From: Nitriliruptoraceae bacterium
Lineage (GTDB): Bacteria; Actinomycetota; Nitriliruptoria; Nitriliruptorales; Nitriliruptoraceae
Length of the DNA stretch: 34,879 bases
Assembly (NCBI GenBank): GCA_003565155.1
Contig: PXDB01000018.1
Span: 1 to 34,879 of the forward strand
Direction: 5' to 3'
This document shows, one piece after another, positions 24,101 to 32,240 of this stretch; positions within the stretch are counted from its first letter, which is position 1, and every line of letters starts with the position of its first letter. The notes under the pieces were generated by a model. The model ran no database searches. It was not told the origin of the DNA and saw only the letters and a program-made list of their open reading frames with translations. The position numbers were made by a program, and so were the translations under genes.

Positions 24101-25621
24101 ATGCCACGCCCACGACCACTGATGAGCGCTGCTGTGCTCCTGGCGGCCGCGCTGCTGCTCGCCGGCTGCGCCGCGCTGGACGACCTGCTGGCGATGGTGA
24201 CCGGCGAGCAGGAAGAGGTCCTCGACGCGACCCCGGCCCGCGTGCTCCTCGAACCCGCGGACGCGCCCGGCCCCGACCCCTTCACCGACCGCGCCGACCC
24301 CGCGCAGGACGACGAGCTGCGGCTGTTCTCCGAACAGGGCGCGCCACCACCGCCGGACGAGGACGTCAGCGACCCCGCCGAGGCGCTCGTGGAGCAGGAC
24401 GGCCACTTCACGATCGACGGGGCAACGCCCGGGCTGTTCGGTGGTACCGGGGAGGAGGGCAGCTGCGACGCAGCGCAGGTGGCCACCTTCCTCGCGGACG
24501 AGCCGGAGAAGGCCGAGGCGTGGTCCGAGGTGCTCGGCATCACGCCGGAGGCCATCGCCAGCTACCTCGAGGCGACCACCGCCGTGCAGCTCGGGGCGGA
24601 CACGCGGGTCCTCAACCACGGGTATGCCGCGGGCGCGGTGACCCCCAGGGAGGCGGTGCTCCAGCGAGGATCCGCCGTGCTCGTCGACGACCGCGGCGTC
24701 CCGGTGGTGCGGTGCGCCTGCGGTAACCCGCTGCTGCCACCCACCGTGACCCCCGATGAGGTGGTAGAGGGTGAGCCCTGGGAGAACTTCCGTCCCGGTG
24801 AGGTCCTGGTGATCGAGCCCGCGTCCGTGGAGATCGAGGTGTTCCAGGTCACCAACATCACCGACGGCACGCGCAGCGAGCGTCCCATGGGGACCCGCGG
24901 GGAGGCCGACCGGCCGATGGCCGCCACCGGGACCGTTGACGAGACGCCGGAGGCCGACGGCGAGAAGACCCAGCAGGAGCAGACCGCGGACGGCTCCTGC
25001 GGCGAGATCATCTCCACGGGCCCGGAGCGTGGCGGCGAGACCCGCACCTACGACGTGCGGTTGACCGGTGATGATGCCGACTGCGACCAGGCCCGCCAGG
25101 TGGCGCAGACCTACGCCGACAGCCACCTCGGCGAGAGCAGGGACGTCGGGCAGTGGCAGTGCGGCCCGGCCAACGCCCGCATGATGGAGGAGGGCATCGC
25201 GGCGCGGTGCCGCTACGCGGACAGCGTGGTCGATCTGCGCTTCGACCCGGATGCAGCGGGCGTCACCGGCCCCGTCGAGGAGCCGGACGAGAACCTCGAG
25301 GACCCCTCCAGCGTGGCCGCCGAGGAGTGCGGCACGATCTCCGGCGACCTCGGCATGCTCGACGACATGACCGCGGGCACCGACGGGTTCGGCCTGCTGG
25401 TGCGCGGCGCCGAGCCGTGCGAGATCGCCGAGGAGGTGGCCACCGCCTTCCTCCTCGACCTCTCCGAGTGGCTGGTCACCGACGGGGACCTCGGTGCGCT
25501 GCCCTACGAGGCCGACGTGCTCGGGTGGCAGTGCACCAGCGGGCCGCTGCTGGACCCCTCGATCGGCGGGTTCCCCGGCTGCACGATCCACAACGCGGAG
25601 ATCGAGCTGACACCCCCATGA
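24101..25621 (+). CDS. DUF6777 lipoprotein with tandem four-cysteine modules
   Basis: A 506-residue exported protein. The signal peptide MPRPRPLMSAAVLLAAALLL ends in lipobox LAGC, predicting a lipid anchor on the outer membrane face. Residues about 40-260 match DUF6777: GLFGGTGEEGSCD..QVATFL, AWSEVLGI, LGADTRVLNHGYAAG, AVLQRGSAVLVDDRGVPVVR and CACGNPLLPP. After an acidic linker come two similar modules (about 298-380 and 405-506), each with CG-x-I, then C followed by an A/E-x-VA helix, then WQC and a last Cys. ATG at 24101 follows GGGGG and puts the signal peptide at the terminus; an in-frame ATG at 24068 is an alternative. Function unknown; binding at the cell surface is likely. Confidence 0.82.
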   Translation: MPRPRPLMSAAVLLAAALLLAGCAALDDLLAMVTGEQEEVLDATPARVLLEPADAPGPDPFTDRADPAQDDELRLFSEQGAPPPPDEDVSDPAEALVEQDGHFTIDGATPGLFGGTGEEGSCDAAQVATFLADEPEKAEAWSEVLGITPEAIASYLEATTAVQLGADTRVLNHGYAAGAVTPREAVLQRGSAVLVDDRGVPVVRCACGNPLLPPTVTPDEVVEGEPWENFRPGEVLVIEPASVEIEVFQVTNITDGTRSERPMGTRGEADRPMAATGTVDETPEADGEKTQQEQTADGSCGEIISTGPERGGETRTYDVRLTGDDADCDQARQVAQTYADSHLGESRDVGQWQCGPANARMMEEGIAARCRYADSVVDLRFDPDAAGVTGPVEEPDENLEDPSSVAAEECGTISGDLGMLDDMTAGTDGFGLLVRGAEPCEIAEEVATAFLLDLSEWLVTDGDLGALPYEADVLGWQCTSGPLLDPSIGGFPGCTIHNAEIELTPP

Positions 25622-25677
25622 GCCGGGGCAGGTGTGCCGGGACGCACCCCGGCGCTGCCCTGACAGCCGCCCTGCCC

Positions 25678-25683
25678 TAGGGT
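25678..25683 (+). promoter_or_regulatory. Possible -10 element of the osmC operon
   Basis: TAGGGT, in the context CCTAGGGTG, lies 59 bases before the OsmC start and 57 after the preceding stop. The -35 is not clear. The same nonamer precedes the DUF2252 gene. Confidence 0.28.
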
Positions 25684-25741
25684 GCCTGCTCCGGCACGCT
25701 GGTCGTGCCGATGGCGACCGCACCCGTGGGAGAGAACCGGC

Positions 25742-26173
25742 ATGGCCGAGACCGTCCGCCGCAGCGTGTCCCTGGAGCGGCTGGAGACCGGGGTGTACCG
25801 GGCGACCAACCCCGACGGTGTGGCGCTGACCTTCGGGAGCATGGCCGAGGACGCCTTCTCCCCCGTGGAGCTCCTCCTCGCCGCGATCGCCGGCTGCTCG
25901 GCGGTGGACGTGGACCTGGTCACCACCCGGCGCGCCACGCCCGAACGGTTCGCGGTGGAGGTGGCGGCCGACAACGTCCGGGACGCCACCGGTAACCGGC
26001 TCGAGGACATCGAGATGACCTTCCGGGTCACCTTCCCCGACGGTGCGGACGGCGACCGGGCCCGCGACCGCCTGCCCGCGGCGGTGCGCACCTCGCACGA
26101 GCGCAGCTGCACCGTCAGCCGCACCATCGAGGCGGGCACCCCCGTCAGCGTCCGCATCGAGGAGGCGCGATGA
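25742..26173 (+). CDS. OsmC family protein (peroxide-reductase fold)
   Basis: A 143-residue cytoplasmic protein of the OsmC/Ohr superfamily, thiol-dependent peroxidases for organic hydroperoxides. Both redox cysteines are present: Cys52 in LLLAAIAGCSAVDVDLV, preceded by FSPVELLLAA with the usual Pro-x-Glu, and Cys123 in HERSCTVSRTI. The context HERSCTVSR is that of the general OsmC/YhfA subgroup rather than Ohr. The ATG start has GGGAGAG upstream. The stop overlaps the ATG of the DUF5998 gene by four bases, so the two are co-translated, which suggests a shared role in redox or stress response. Confidence 0.9.
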   Translation: MAETVRRSVSLERLETGVYRATNPDGVALTFGSMAEDAFSPVELLLAAIAGCSAVDVDLVTTRRATPERFAVEVAADNVRDATGNRLEDIEMTFRVTFPDGADGDRARDRLPAAVRTSHERSCTVSRTIEAGTPVSVRIEEAR

Positions 26174-26706
26174 GCGCCTGGTACGACCACCTCGCACCCC
26201 TGGACCAGGGGCCGGAGTCGTGGACCTGCCGCGAGCGGGTGGAGCAGCTGCTCGGCGACGAGCCGGTGACGCTGGCCACGGCCACCACCGCGAAGGATGT
26301 GTGTGACGACGGCCACGTCCACACCGACGTCACCCTGGGGTTGCTCACCCCCACCCGGCTGCTCCACGTGGTCGCCGGTGACGCCCAGCACGTGACCGAC
26401 GAGCACGAGCTGGGCCTGCAGTGCGCGGTCACCTCCCTGCCGCTCACCGCGATCAGCGAGGTCACCGTCCTGAACTGGGATCAGGAGGGTGTCCCGGCGG
26501 TGGAGGTGCGGGTGTCACGCGCCGGCGGCGCGTGGCAGGCCGTGGGTGACCTCCACGACTGCGGCGATCCGAACTGCGACATCCCGCCCGGCTCGATCCA
26601 GCTGGAGGCGCGCGCGGACGGCATCGTGCTGGTCGCCACCGGCCCGGGCGCCGGCGGGCTGGTCGCCTTCGCGGGGCGCCTCGCCCGGGCCGCCGGCGTC
26701 GGCTGA
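26170..26706 (+). CDS. DUF5998 family protein
   Basis: A 178-residue soluble protein. It matches the actinobacterial DUF5998 family by position-specific blocks: VHTDVTLGLLTPTRLLHVVAGD, then CAVTSLPLTAISEVTVLN, and near the C-terminus the characteristic DCGDPNCD motif followed by a small beta region and a final helix FAGRLARAAG. The function of the family is not known. The DPNC motif with two nearby cysteines could bind a metal, which is speculation. It is translationally coupled to osmC (ATGA overlap), and its stop lies five bases from the converging stop of the next gene. Confidence 0.75.
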   Translation: MSAWYDHLAPLDQGPESWTCRERVEQLLGDEPVTLATATTAKDVCDDGHVHTDVTLGLLTPTRLLHVVAGDAQHVTDEHELGLQCAVTSLPLTAISEVTVLNWDQEGVPAVEVRVSRAGGAWQAVGDLHDCGDPNCDIPPGSIQLEARADGIVLVATGPGAGGLVAFAGRLARAAGVG

Positions 26707-26711
26707 CGGCC

Positions 26712-27173
26712 TCAACGCCGCCGGCGCCCGCGCACCCACCCGCGCGCGATGAGGACGACGGCGACACCGACCCCCACGGCGGTGAAGTTCCAGAACGCGT
26801 CCCGGTAGGCGTCGGGGTGTAGCTGTCCGCCGGTGGCGGCGAACACCCACAGGCCCGACAGGATCGCGGCGAGCGCCGCCAGGTAGGCGACGACGCCGAT
26901 CAGCCAGCCGGGCGCGTCCGTGGACCGGGAACGGACCAGATCCACGGCCTCGAAGGCGCCGAGGCCCACCAGCACGAACACCAGCCGCACCAGCAGGTGC
27001 AGGTGGGTATCGGTCTCACGGCCGTCGAACAGCGCCCAGGAGCTGCTCACCACGGTCAACACGGTGTAGAGCACGCACACCCGCACACCGAAGCGACGCA
27101 GCCGCGCGCTGGCCGTCGTCCGTGGCCGGCCGGCGCTGGTCGGGCCAGGAGCGCCCTGGTCGGCGAGGGACAT
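26712..27173 (-). CDS. Four-helix membrane protein, function unknown
   Basis: A 153-residue inner-membrane protein. After a polar, basic N-terminus (about 1-28) come four hydrophobic segments, about 31-48, 59-80, 89-112 and 126-146, ending in the basic tail RGWVRGRRRR. Residues between helices 1 and 2 include SSSWALFDGRETDTHLH. ATG at 27173 is well supported by GGAGGTG. It is convergent with DUF5998 and divergent from DUF2252. No family is recognised with confidence. Confidence 0.75.
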   Translation of the reverse strand: MSLADQGAPGPTSAGRPRTTASARLRRFGVRVCVLYTVLTVVSSSWALFDGRETDTHLHLLVRLVFVLVGLGAFEAVDLVRSRSTDAPGWLIGVVAYLAALAAILSGLWVFAATGGQLHPDAYRDAFWNFTAVGVGVAVVLIARGWVRGRRRR

Positions 27174-27298
27174 GGCACCTCCAGCAGGGTGGATGGACAG
27201 GGTGGATGGCTACCGGACCTGCCGAGCATCGCGTCGGTGCAGCCCACCCGGACAGGGCCGCAGGTCCCCTGCCCGGCACCCACACCGGCACCGGCACC

Positions 27299-27304
27299 TA
27301 GGGT
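27299..27304 (+). promoter_or_regulatory. Possible -10 element of the DUF2252 gene
   Basis: TAGGGT in CCTAGGGTG, 55 bases before the DUF2252 ATG, repeats the arrangement seen before osmC (59 bases). No clear -35 is visible at either site. Confidence 0.28.
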
Positions 27305-27358
27305 GACCGCCCGCACCTTCGCGGCGACCGCGCCGCCGGCCCACACCTCGAGGACGCC

Positions 27359-28747
27359 ATGCCCCGCCCGACCCAGGAGCAGCTCGACGACCGCGGCCGC
27401 GCGGAACGCAAACGCGTCGGTCGCCGCTCCCACGCCCGAGTCCCTGCGGAGGACGAGCGGGGTGACCCGCTGGCGATCCTCGCCACCCAGGACCGGACGC
27501 GGGCCCCCGAGCTGTTGGGGCTGCGCTACGCACGGATGGCGGTCTCCCCCTTCACCTTCCTCCGCGGCTCGGCGGCGGTGATGGCCGCGGATCTGGCCAC
27601 CACACCGACCACGACGCTCGAGACCCAGCTGTGCGGTGACGCGCACGTGCACAACATCGAGACCTTCGCCACCCCGGAACGCCGGCTGGTGTTCGACATC
27701 ACCGATTTCGACGAGACGATCCGGGGCCCCTTCGAGTGGGACCTCAAACGGATGGCCACCTCGCTGGTGGTGGGCGCCCGCCACCGCGGGTTCGACACCG
27801 AGGTGGCGGACGAGGCCGTCTACGCCTGCCTGGCGCGCTACCGGGCGACCATGCGCACCCACCGCGACGACGACGTGCTGGACGTGTGGTACGCGAGCGT
27901 CAGCGCCCGCGACGTGCTGGCGGTGATCGGCGAACGGGTCGAGGACGGCGAACTCGGGGAGGCGTTGCTCGACACCACCGAGGCCGCCTTCGCCAAGGCC
28001 CGGCGGCGTACCAGCCAGCGGGCCGCACGCCGCCACACCGAGGTGGTGGACGGACAGCTGCGGATGCGTGAGGACCCGCCGGTCCTCTCCCGCGACGTGC
28101 TACCGGAGGACCGCCGCGCCCTGGCCGAGCGCTACCTGGCGGGCTACGCCGCGAGCCTGCCCGCCCACCGCCGGCAACTGCTGGAACGCTTCGAGGTGGT
28201 GGACGTCGCCCGCCGGGTGGTGGGGGTCGGCAGCGTCGGCACCCGGTGCTACATCGTGCTGCTCCACGGCCGCGACGAGGACGACCCACTGGTGCTGCAG
28301 TTGAAGGAGGCGGGCCCGTCGGTCCTGCAGCCCCACCTCCCCCACCGGGCCCCGCGACCCCACGGCCGGCGGGTGGTCGAGGGTCAGCGCACGATGCAGA
28401 CGGTCAGCGACATCTTCCTCGGCTGGCTCACCGCGGTGGGCCCCGATGGTGTGGAGCGTGACTTCTACGTCCGCCAGTTCCGGGACATGAAGGGCGGCAT
28501 CGAGGTGGACGACCTCGAGGCTGACGGTCTCGTCGCCTACGCGCAGCTGTGCGGCCACCTGCTCGCCGACGCCCACGCACGCGGCGGGCAGGCGGCGGCG
28601 CTCGCCGGCTACCTCGGTAAGAGCGACGGCATCATCGAGGCGATCACCCGGTTCGCCCACGACTACGCCGACGTGACCGAACGGGACCACGAGCGGCTGG
28701 TCGCGGCCATCGCGGCGGGTGACGTCCCCCACGAGCCCGAGGACTGA
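27359..28747 (+). CDS. DUF2252 family protein
   Basis: A 462-residue cytoplasmic protein of DUF2252, a family with a kinase-like fold whose function is unknown. Diagnostic blocks are RMAVSPFTFLRGSAAVMAAD, LCGDAHVHNIETF, VFDITDFDETIRGPFEWDLK followed by RMATSLVVGAR, then VVGVGSVGTRCYIVLLHGRD, LQLKEAGPSVLQP, VVEGQRTMQTVSDIFLGW and FYVRQFRDMKGG, with LCGHLLADAHARGG near the end. Length is normal for the family. ATG at 27359 lies just before the conserved region, with CGAGGA upstream. It is divergent from the four-helix membrane protein and followed after 166 bases by the GGDEF-EAL gene. Confidence 0.92.
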   Translation: MPRPTQEQLDDRGRAERKRVGRRSHARVPAEDERGDPLAILATQDRTRAPELLGLRYARMAVSPFTFLRGSAAVMAADLATTPTTTLETQLCGDAHVHNIETFATPERRLVFDITDFDETIRGPFEWDLKRMATSLVVGARHRGFDTEVADEAVYACLARYRATMRTHRDDDVLDVWYASVSARDVLAVIGERVEDGELGEALLDTTEAAFAKARRRTSQRAARRHTEVVDGQLRMREDPPVLSRDVLPEDRRALAERYLAGYAASLPAHRRQLLERFEVVDVARRVVGVGSVGTRCYIVLLHGRDEDDPLVLQLKEAGPSVLQPHLPHRAPRPHGRRVVEGQRTMQTVSDIFLGWLTAVGPDGVERDFYVRQFRDMKGGIEVDDLEADGLVAYAQLCGHLLADAHARGGQAAALAGYLGKSDGIIEAITRFAHDYADVTERDHERLVAAIAAGDVPHEPED

Positions 28748-28835
28748 GCCGGCACCCATCGACGTGACCGGTGGTCGCCGACGCGGACGGGACCCCGGGG
28801 TGCGCCGTCCGACCGCTACACCCGGGCCTGGGTCT

Positions 28836-28843
28836 GCCGATAA
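28836..28843 (+). promoter_or_regulatory. Sigma-28-like -10 motif upstream of the GGDEF-EAL gene
   Basis: GCCGATAA is identical to the -10 of flagellar/chemotaxis (sigma-28) promoters and sits 70 bases before the ATG at 28914. The expected -35 eleven bases upstream reads TACACCCG and matches TAAAGTTT at only three positions, so this may be chance. Confidence 0.22.
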
Positions 28844-28913
28844 GCCTCGCAACACCCGTGGTCCAGGGCGCACCCCTGTGCACGGACGGCCGCTACGGAA
28901 GGCCGGAACGGGC

Positions 28914-30977
28914 ATGCAGGACGCCGACGTCAGATCCCTCGCGGACGTGCCAGCCGCGCCGTCAGGGCCGCTGAGTGCGGCCGCGTTCTCCGCTGCGCTC
29001 CAGCTGGCGCCCCAGCCGACCCTGTTCATCGACGACGGCCACCACCCGTCGGTGGTGTGGGGGAACCTCCAGGCCCATCGGTTCCTCGAGGTGCCACCGA
29101 CACACGATCTGCACTGGTCCCAGCTGCATCCGGAGCTCGCGGCAGCGATCGGTCGGTTGCTCGACGCCGGCGGGGGGTTCACGACCGTCGGGGCACCCGG
29201 CGGGAACGGGGCCCCACCGCCGGTGACGATCTCCGCGTACCCGGATGCGGCGGTGCCCACGCTGTTCATCGTGCACCTGCAGGAACGCAGCGAGGCGCAG
29301 CGTCTGGTCGAGGAACGCCAGGTCGCCGAGGCCCGTTTCCGGGCGGTCGCGCTGCAGGCTCCCGTGGGCATCCTCGCATCGGAGGCGGGCCTGCGGGTGG
29401 CCTTCGCGAACACGCAGGCAGCCGACCTCCTCGGACATGACGAGGCTGCGATCCGCGGCCTGGGGTGGATGGACGCCGTCGACGCCGACCATATCGGCCA
29501 GGTGACCGACGCCCTGGCCACGGTGTTCGATGGCGAGACGACCAGCACGCAGTTCCGCGCCGCGGCTACGGACCGGTGGCTGCAGATGGTCGCCGGACCG
29601 GTCCACCCCTTCGAGCACAGCGCCGGCTTCGTCGCCACGCTCGAGGACGTGACCCGGGCACGCGATCACCGAGCGGCGCTCCAGCATCAGGCGACCCATG
29701 ACGGGCTCACCGGCCTGGCGAACCGGGGCGCTCTACTGGCGGCGCTCGAGCACGCCCGGGAGGCGCTCGGCAGCCAAACCCACGCCCTGCTGTTCTTCGA
29801 CCTCGATCACTTCAAGTTCGTCAACGACGCGCTCGGGCACACCGTGGGCGACCGGTTGCTGGTCGAGATCGCCACCCGTTTCCGGCAGCGGGTCCGGGCC
29901 GGGGATGTGGTCGCGCGCTTCGGCGGGGACGAGTTCGTGCTGCTGTGCCACGACCTGTCCGGCGTCGAGGACGCCGTCACGATCGCCGAACGGTACGCGA
30001 CGACCTTCGAGCACCACCTCCTCCTCGAAGGGCGCCCGTTCCGGGCGTCGGCCTCGATCGGCGTCGCGCTCGCCGAACCGTGCTCCCACTGGACACCCGT
30101 GTCCCTGCTACGGGACGCCGACGCGGCGATGTACCAGGCCAAGGAACAAGGGCGGAACCGCATCGCGGTGTTCGACGCCCGCGGGAGGGGTCGGGCCAGA
30201 CAGCGGCTGCAGGTCGCGACGGATCTGCGCGGCGACCTGGCCCGTGACCGGCTGACGCTGGCGTACCAGCCGATCGTGCACACCCATGACGGCAGCGTGA
30301 TGGGCAGCGAGGCCCTGCTGAGGTGGCGCCATACCGATCATGGCGACCTCCCCATCCCGCAACTCATCGAGCTCGCCGAGGAGACGGGGCTGCTCAGCGA
30401 GCTGAGCGCATGGGTCCTCGACGCGGCCTGCCGACAGCTGGCCGAGTGGCGGGCGATGGGCAAGCACGCGGGCTGGATCGCCGTGAACGTCTCCGGCACC
30501 CAGCTGACCGAGAACGGCTTCGTCGACCTCGTGCTGTCCACCTTGCGCGGTCGTGGGCTGCTGCCGACCGACCTCTACCTCGAGCTGACCGAGAGTGTCC
30601 TCATCGATCCAGAGGGGCCGGCACTCGATACGCTGCGGACACTGCGGGCGGGCGGTGTCAGGATCGCCCTCGACGACTTCGGCACCGGGTGGTCGTCGCT
30701 GTCGTACCTGCGCACCATGCCGGTCGACCTGATCAAGATCGCGGCGCCCTTCGTCGCCCGTATCGACCACGACCCGTCGGACGCCGCGATCGTGGCGGCC
30801 ATCACCCAGATGGTGCGAGCGGCCGGCCGCGACGTCCTGGCAGAGGGGGTCGAGACCCGCGCCCAGCTGGAGTGCCTCATCCACCTCGGCTGCGACACGG
30901 TGCAGGGCTTCGTCTACGGCCGTCCCGGCCCGGAGCCCGCCGACCGGTTCCCGCCCTGGCCGGAGTTGGGAACATGA
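28914..30977 (+). CDS. PAS-GGDEF-EAL cyclic-di-GMP enzyme
   Basis: A 687-residue cytoplasmic signalling protein that could both make and break cyclic di-GMP. Residues about 20-130 are a weak PAS-like domain, about 140-250 a clear PAS (FRAVALQAPVGILASEAGLR), about 258-420 GGDEF, about 430-680 EAL. The cyclase motif GGDEF (337-341) and the product-inhibition site RAGD five residues before it are intact. For the phosphodiesterase, EALLRW (Glu466), NVSGTQL, ELTES, DDFGTG and AEGVET are present; the usual KID is KIA. No membrane segment is seen. ATG at 28914 is chosen because a longer in-frame start overlaps DUF2252. It is coupled by ATGA overlap to the HDOD gene. Confidence 0.92.
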   Translation: MQDADVRSLADVPAAPSGPLSAAAFSAALQLAPQPTLFIDDGHHPSVVWGNLQAHRFLEVPPTHDLHWSQLHPELAAAIGRLLDAGGGFTTVGAPGGNGAPPPVTISAYPDAAVPTLFIVHLQERSEAQRLVEERQVAEARFRAVALQAPVGILASEAGLRVAFANTQAADLLGHDEAAIRGLGWMDAVDADHIGQVTDALATVFDGETTSTQFRAAATDRWLQMVAGPVHPFEHSAGFVATLEDVTRARDHRAALQHQATHDGLTGLANRGALLAALEHAREALGSQTHALLFFDLDHFKFVNDALGHTVGDRLLVEIATRFRQRVRAGDVVARFGGDEFVLLCHDLSGVEDAVTIAERYATTFEHHLLLEGRPFRASASIGVALAEPCSHWTPVSLLRDADAAMYQAKEQGRNRIAVFDARGRGRARQRLQVATDLRGDLARDRLTLAYQPIVHTHDGSVMGSEALLRWRHTDHGDLPIPQLIELAEETGLLSELSAWVLDAACRQLAEWRAMGKHAGWIAVNVSGTQLTENGFVDLVLSTLRGRGLLPTDLYLELTESVLIDPEGPALDTLRTLRAGGVRIALDDFGTGWSSLSYLRTMPVDLIKIAAPFVARIDHDPSDAAIVAAITQMVRAAGRDVLAEGVETRAQLECLIHLGCDTVQGFVYGRPGPEPADRFPPWPELGT

Positions 30978-31801
30978 GCGACGCCTGGCGCGAGGCCGCC
31001 TCCGACCTGCTGACCCAGGTGCGGCCCCAACTCCCGTCGCGACCGGTCGCCGCCCTGCGGGTGCTCGCGATGACGGCCGACCCGGACGTCGGGGTCATCG
31101 ACATCTCTCACCACGTGGCGCGCGACGCGGGGCTCACCGGGCGCGTGCTCCGTGCGGCCAACTCCGCCTACTACGGCCTCGCCGGTCGAGCTGCGACCGT
31201 CCACTTCGCGGTGTCGGTGATCGGGTTCCAGACCCTCCGCGCCATCGCGGCCGGGGTGGCAGCCGGGATCGGCGGAACGGCCTCGCTACCCGATGGGTAC
31301 GTGCGGCGCTACGCCACCACGGCCGCGTTCGCGCAGCAGTTGGCGCGCCCCGCTGGCGCCGATCCTGCAGAGTGTTACGGGATCGGACTGCTCCACAACC
31401 TCGGTGACTGGCTGCTGCACCTCTACGACCCGTCCGGGGACGCGGAACTGCGGATCCGCTGTGCCAGCGATGTCTTCGGGCTGGCGAGCGCGCAGCAGCA
31501 GCGGTACGGGTGCACCTCGGGTCAACTCGCCGCTGCGCTGCTGTCGGAGTGGCAGCTGCCCGTCCGTTTCTGCACCCCGATCGGCAACCAGCACGAGGCG
31601 GAAGTCGACACGGATGACGCAGCGACCATCGTCCTCCAGGCGGCGTTGGCGCTGGCGGTGTTCGCCGAGGATGACTTCACACAGGTCTTGACCGACGAGC
31701 AGCAGGGGCGGTTGGACGCGTGCGGCGCACCAGCCGATCTGGAGCCGATGATGGAGCAGGCCCGAAGCGAGGCCGGCTGGATCATCGACCTGCTGCGGTG
31801 A
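30974..31801 (+). CDS. HDOD domain protein
   Basis: A 275-residue HDOD (HD-related output domain) protein, a non-catalytic relative of HD-GYP phosphodiesterases used in signalling. The hallmarks are LPSRPVAALRVLAMTADPDV, ISHHVARDAGLTGRVLRAAN, SAYYGLAGRAATVHFAVSVI, GFQTLRAIA and then YGIGLLHNLGDWLL, where a true HD enzyme would carry HD. The ATG overlaps the stop of the GGDEF-EAL gene (ATGA), so the two are made in fixed ratio, and it probably acts as a partner in the same pathway. The C-terminal 80 residues are helical without a recognised domain. Confidence 0.9.
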   Translation: MSDAWREAASDLLTQVRPQLPSRPVAALRVLAMTADPDVGVIDISHHVARDAGLTGRVLRAANSAYYGLAGRAATVHFAVSVIGFQTLRAIAAGVAAGIGGTASLPDGYVRRYATTAAFAQQLARPAGADPAECYGIGLLHNLGDWLLHLYDPSGDAELRIRCASDVFGLASAQQQRYGCTSGQLAAALLSEWQLPVRFCTPIGNQHEAEVDTDDAATIVLQAALALAVFAEDDFTQVLTDEQQGRLDACGAPADLEPMMEQARSEAGWIIDLLR

Positions 31802-31838
31802 CGATGCGGCGACGAGCTGGCCGACGCCACGCCGCAGA

Positions 31839-31857
31839 GACCGTGGACCCCACGGTC
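31839..31857. terminator. Hairpin between convergent HDOD and small membrane protein genes
   Basis: GACCGTGG (31839-31846) and CCACGGTC (31850-31857) form a perfect 8-bp stem with the three-base loop ACC, centred in the 70-base gap between two converging stops. Probably terminates both transcripts. Confidence 0.5.
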
Positions 31858-31871
31858 CGTACGAGCCACGG

Positions 31872-32168
31872 TCACCCGATCTGGACCAGGGCGCCGCCCA
31901 GCACCCCCAGCAGCCCGATCGTCAGCGTGACGATCCCCACCCGCTTGGCCGCGTAGGCGAGCGAGGCGTGCCGCCGCTGCAGCCGCAGCAACCGGGCACC
32001 CTCGGCCCGGTGAGCGTCAGACGCGGCGCGGTGCTGGCGCATCGCCTCCAGACCCGCGTCCGCAGCGCGACGTCCGGCATCCTGCGCCCGCTCGTTCTGC
32101 CAGAGGGAGAAGATCAGGGAGACGACCGCCGCCAGCGTAAGGATGCCGCCGGCAACCAGGGTCTGCAT
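31872..32168 (-). CDS. Small membrane protein with coiled-coil loop
   Basis: A 98-residue protein. An N-terminal hydrophobic helix (about 3-22) is followed by a long charged helical region (QNERAQDAGRRAADAGLEAM to LLRLQRRHASLAYAAKRVG, about 24-75) and a second hydrophobic helix (about 77-96). The middle segment would form a coiled coil on one side of the membrane. ATG at 32168 has AGGAG 12 bases upstream, a long spacing. It has no close same-strand neighbour. Function not recognised. Confidence 0.6.
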   Translation of the reverse strand: MQTLVAGGILTLAAVVSLIFSLWQNERAQDAGRRAADAGLEAMRQHRAASDAHRAEGARLLRLQRRHASLAYAAKRVGIVTLTIGLLGVLGGALVQIG

Positions 32169-32240
32169 CAGGTGTGACGGCTCCTGTGACGCGGTCCCTC
32201 GGCGCGGACCACGACCCTACAGGGAAGGTGGCCTGACCCC

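Noticed and set aside
28719..28913. Earlier start for the GGDEF-EAL protein
   Set aside because: It overlaps the end of the DUF2252 gene and adds 65 low-complexity basic residues; no ribosome binding site supports it.
28748..28913. Cyclic-di-GMP riboswitch ahead of the GGDEF-EAL gene
   Set aside because: The conserved GEMM core (CACAGGGCAAACC and GGACGCAAAGC blocks) is not present.
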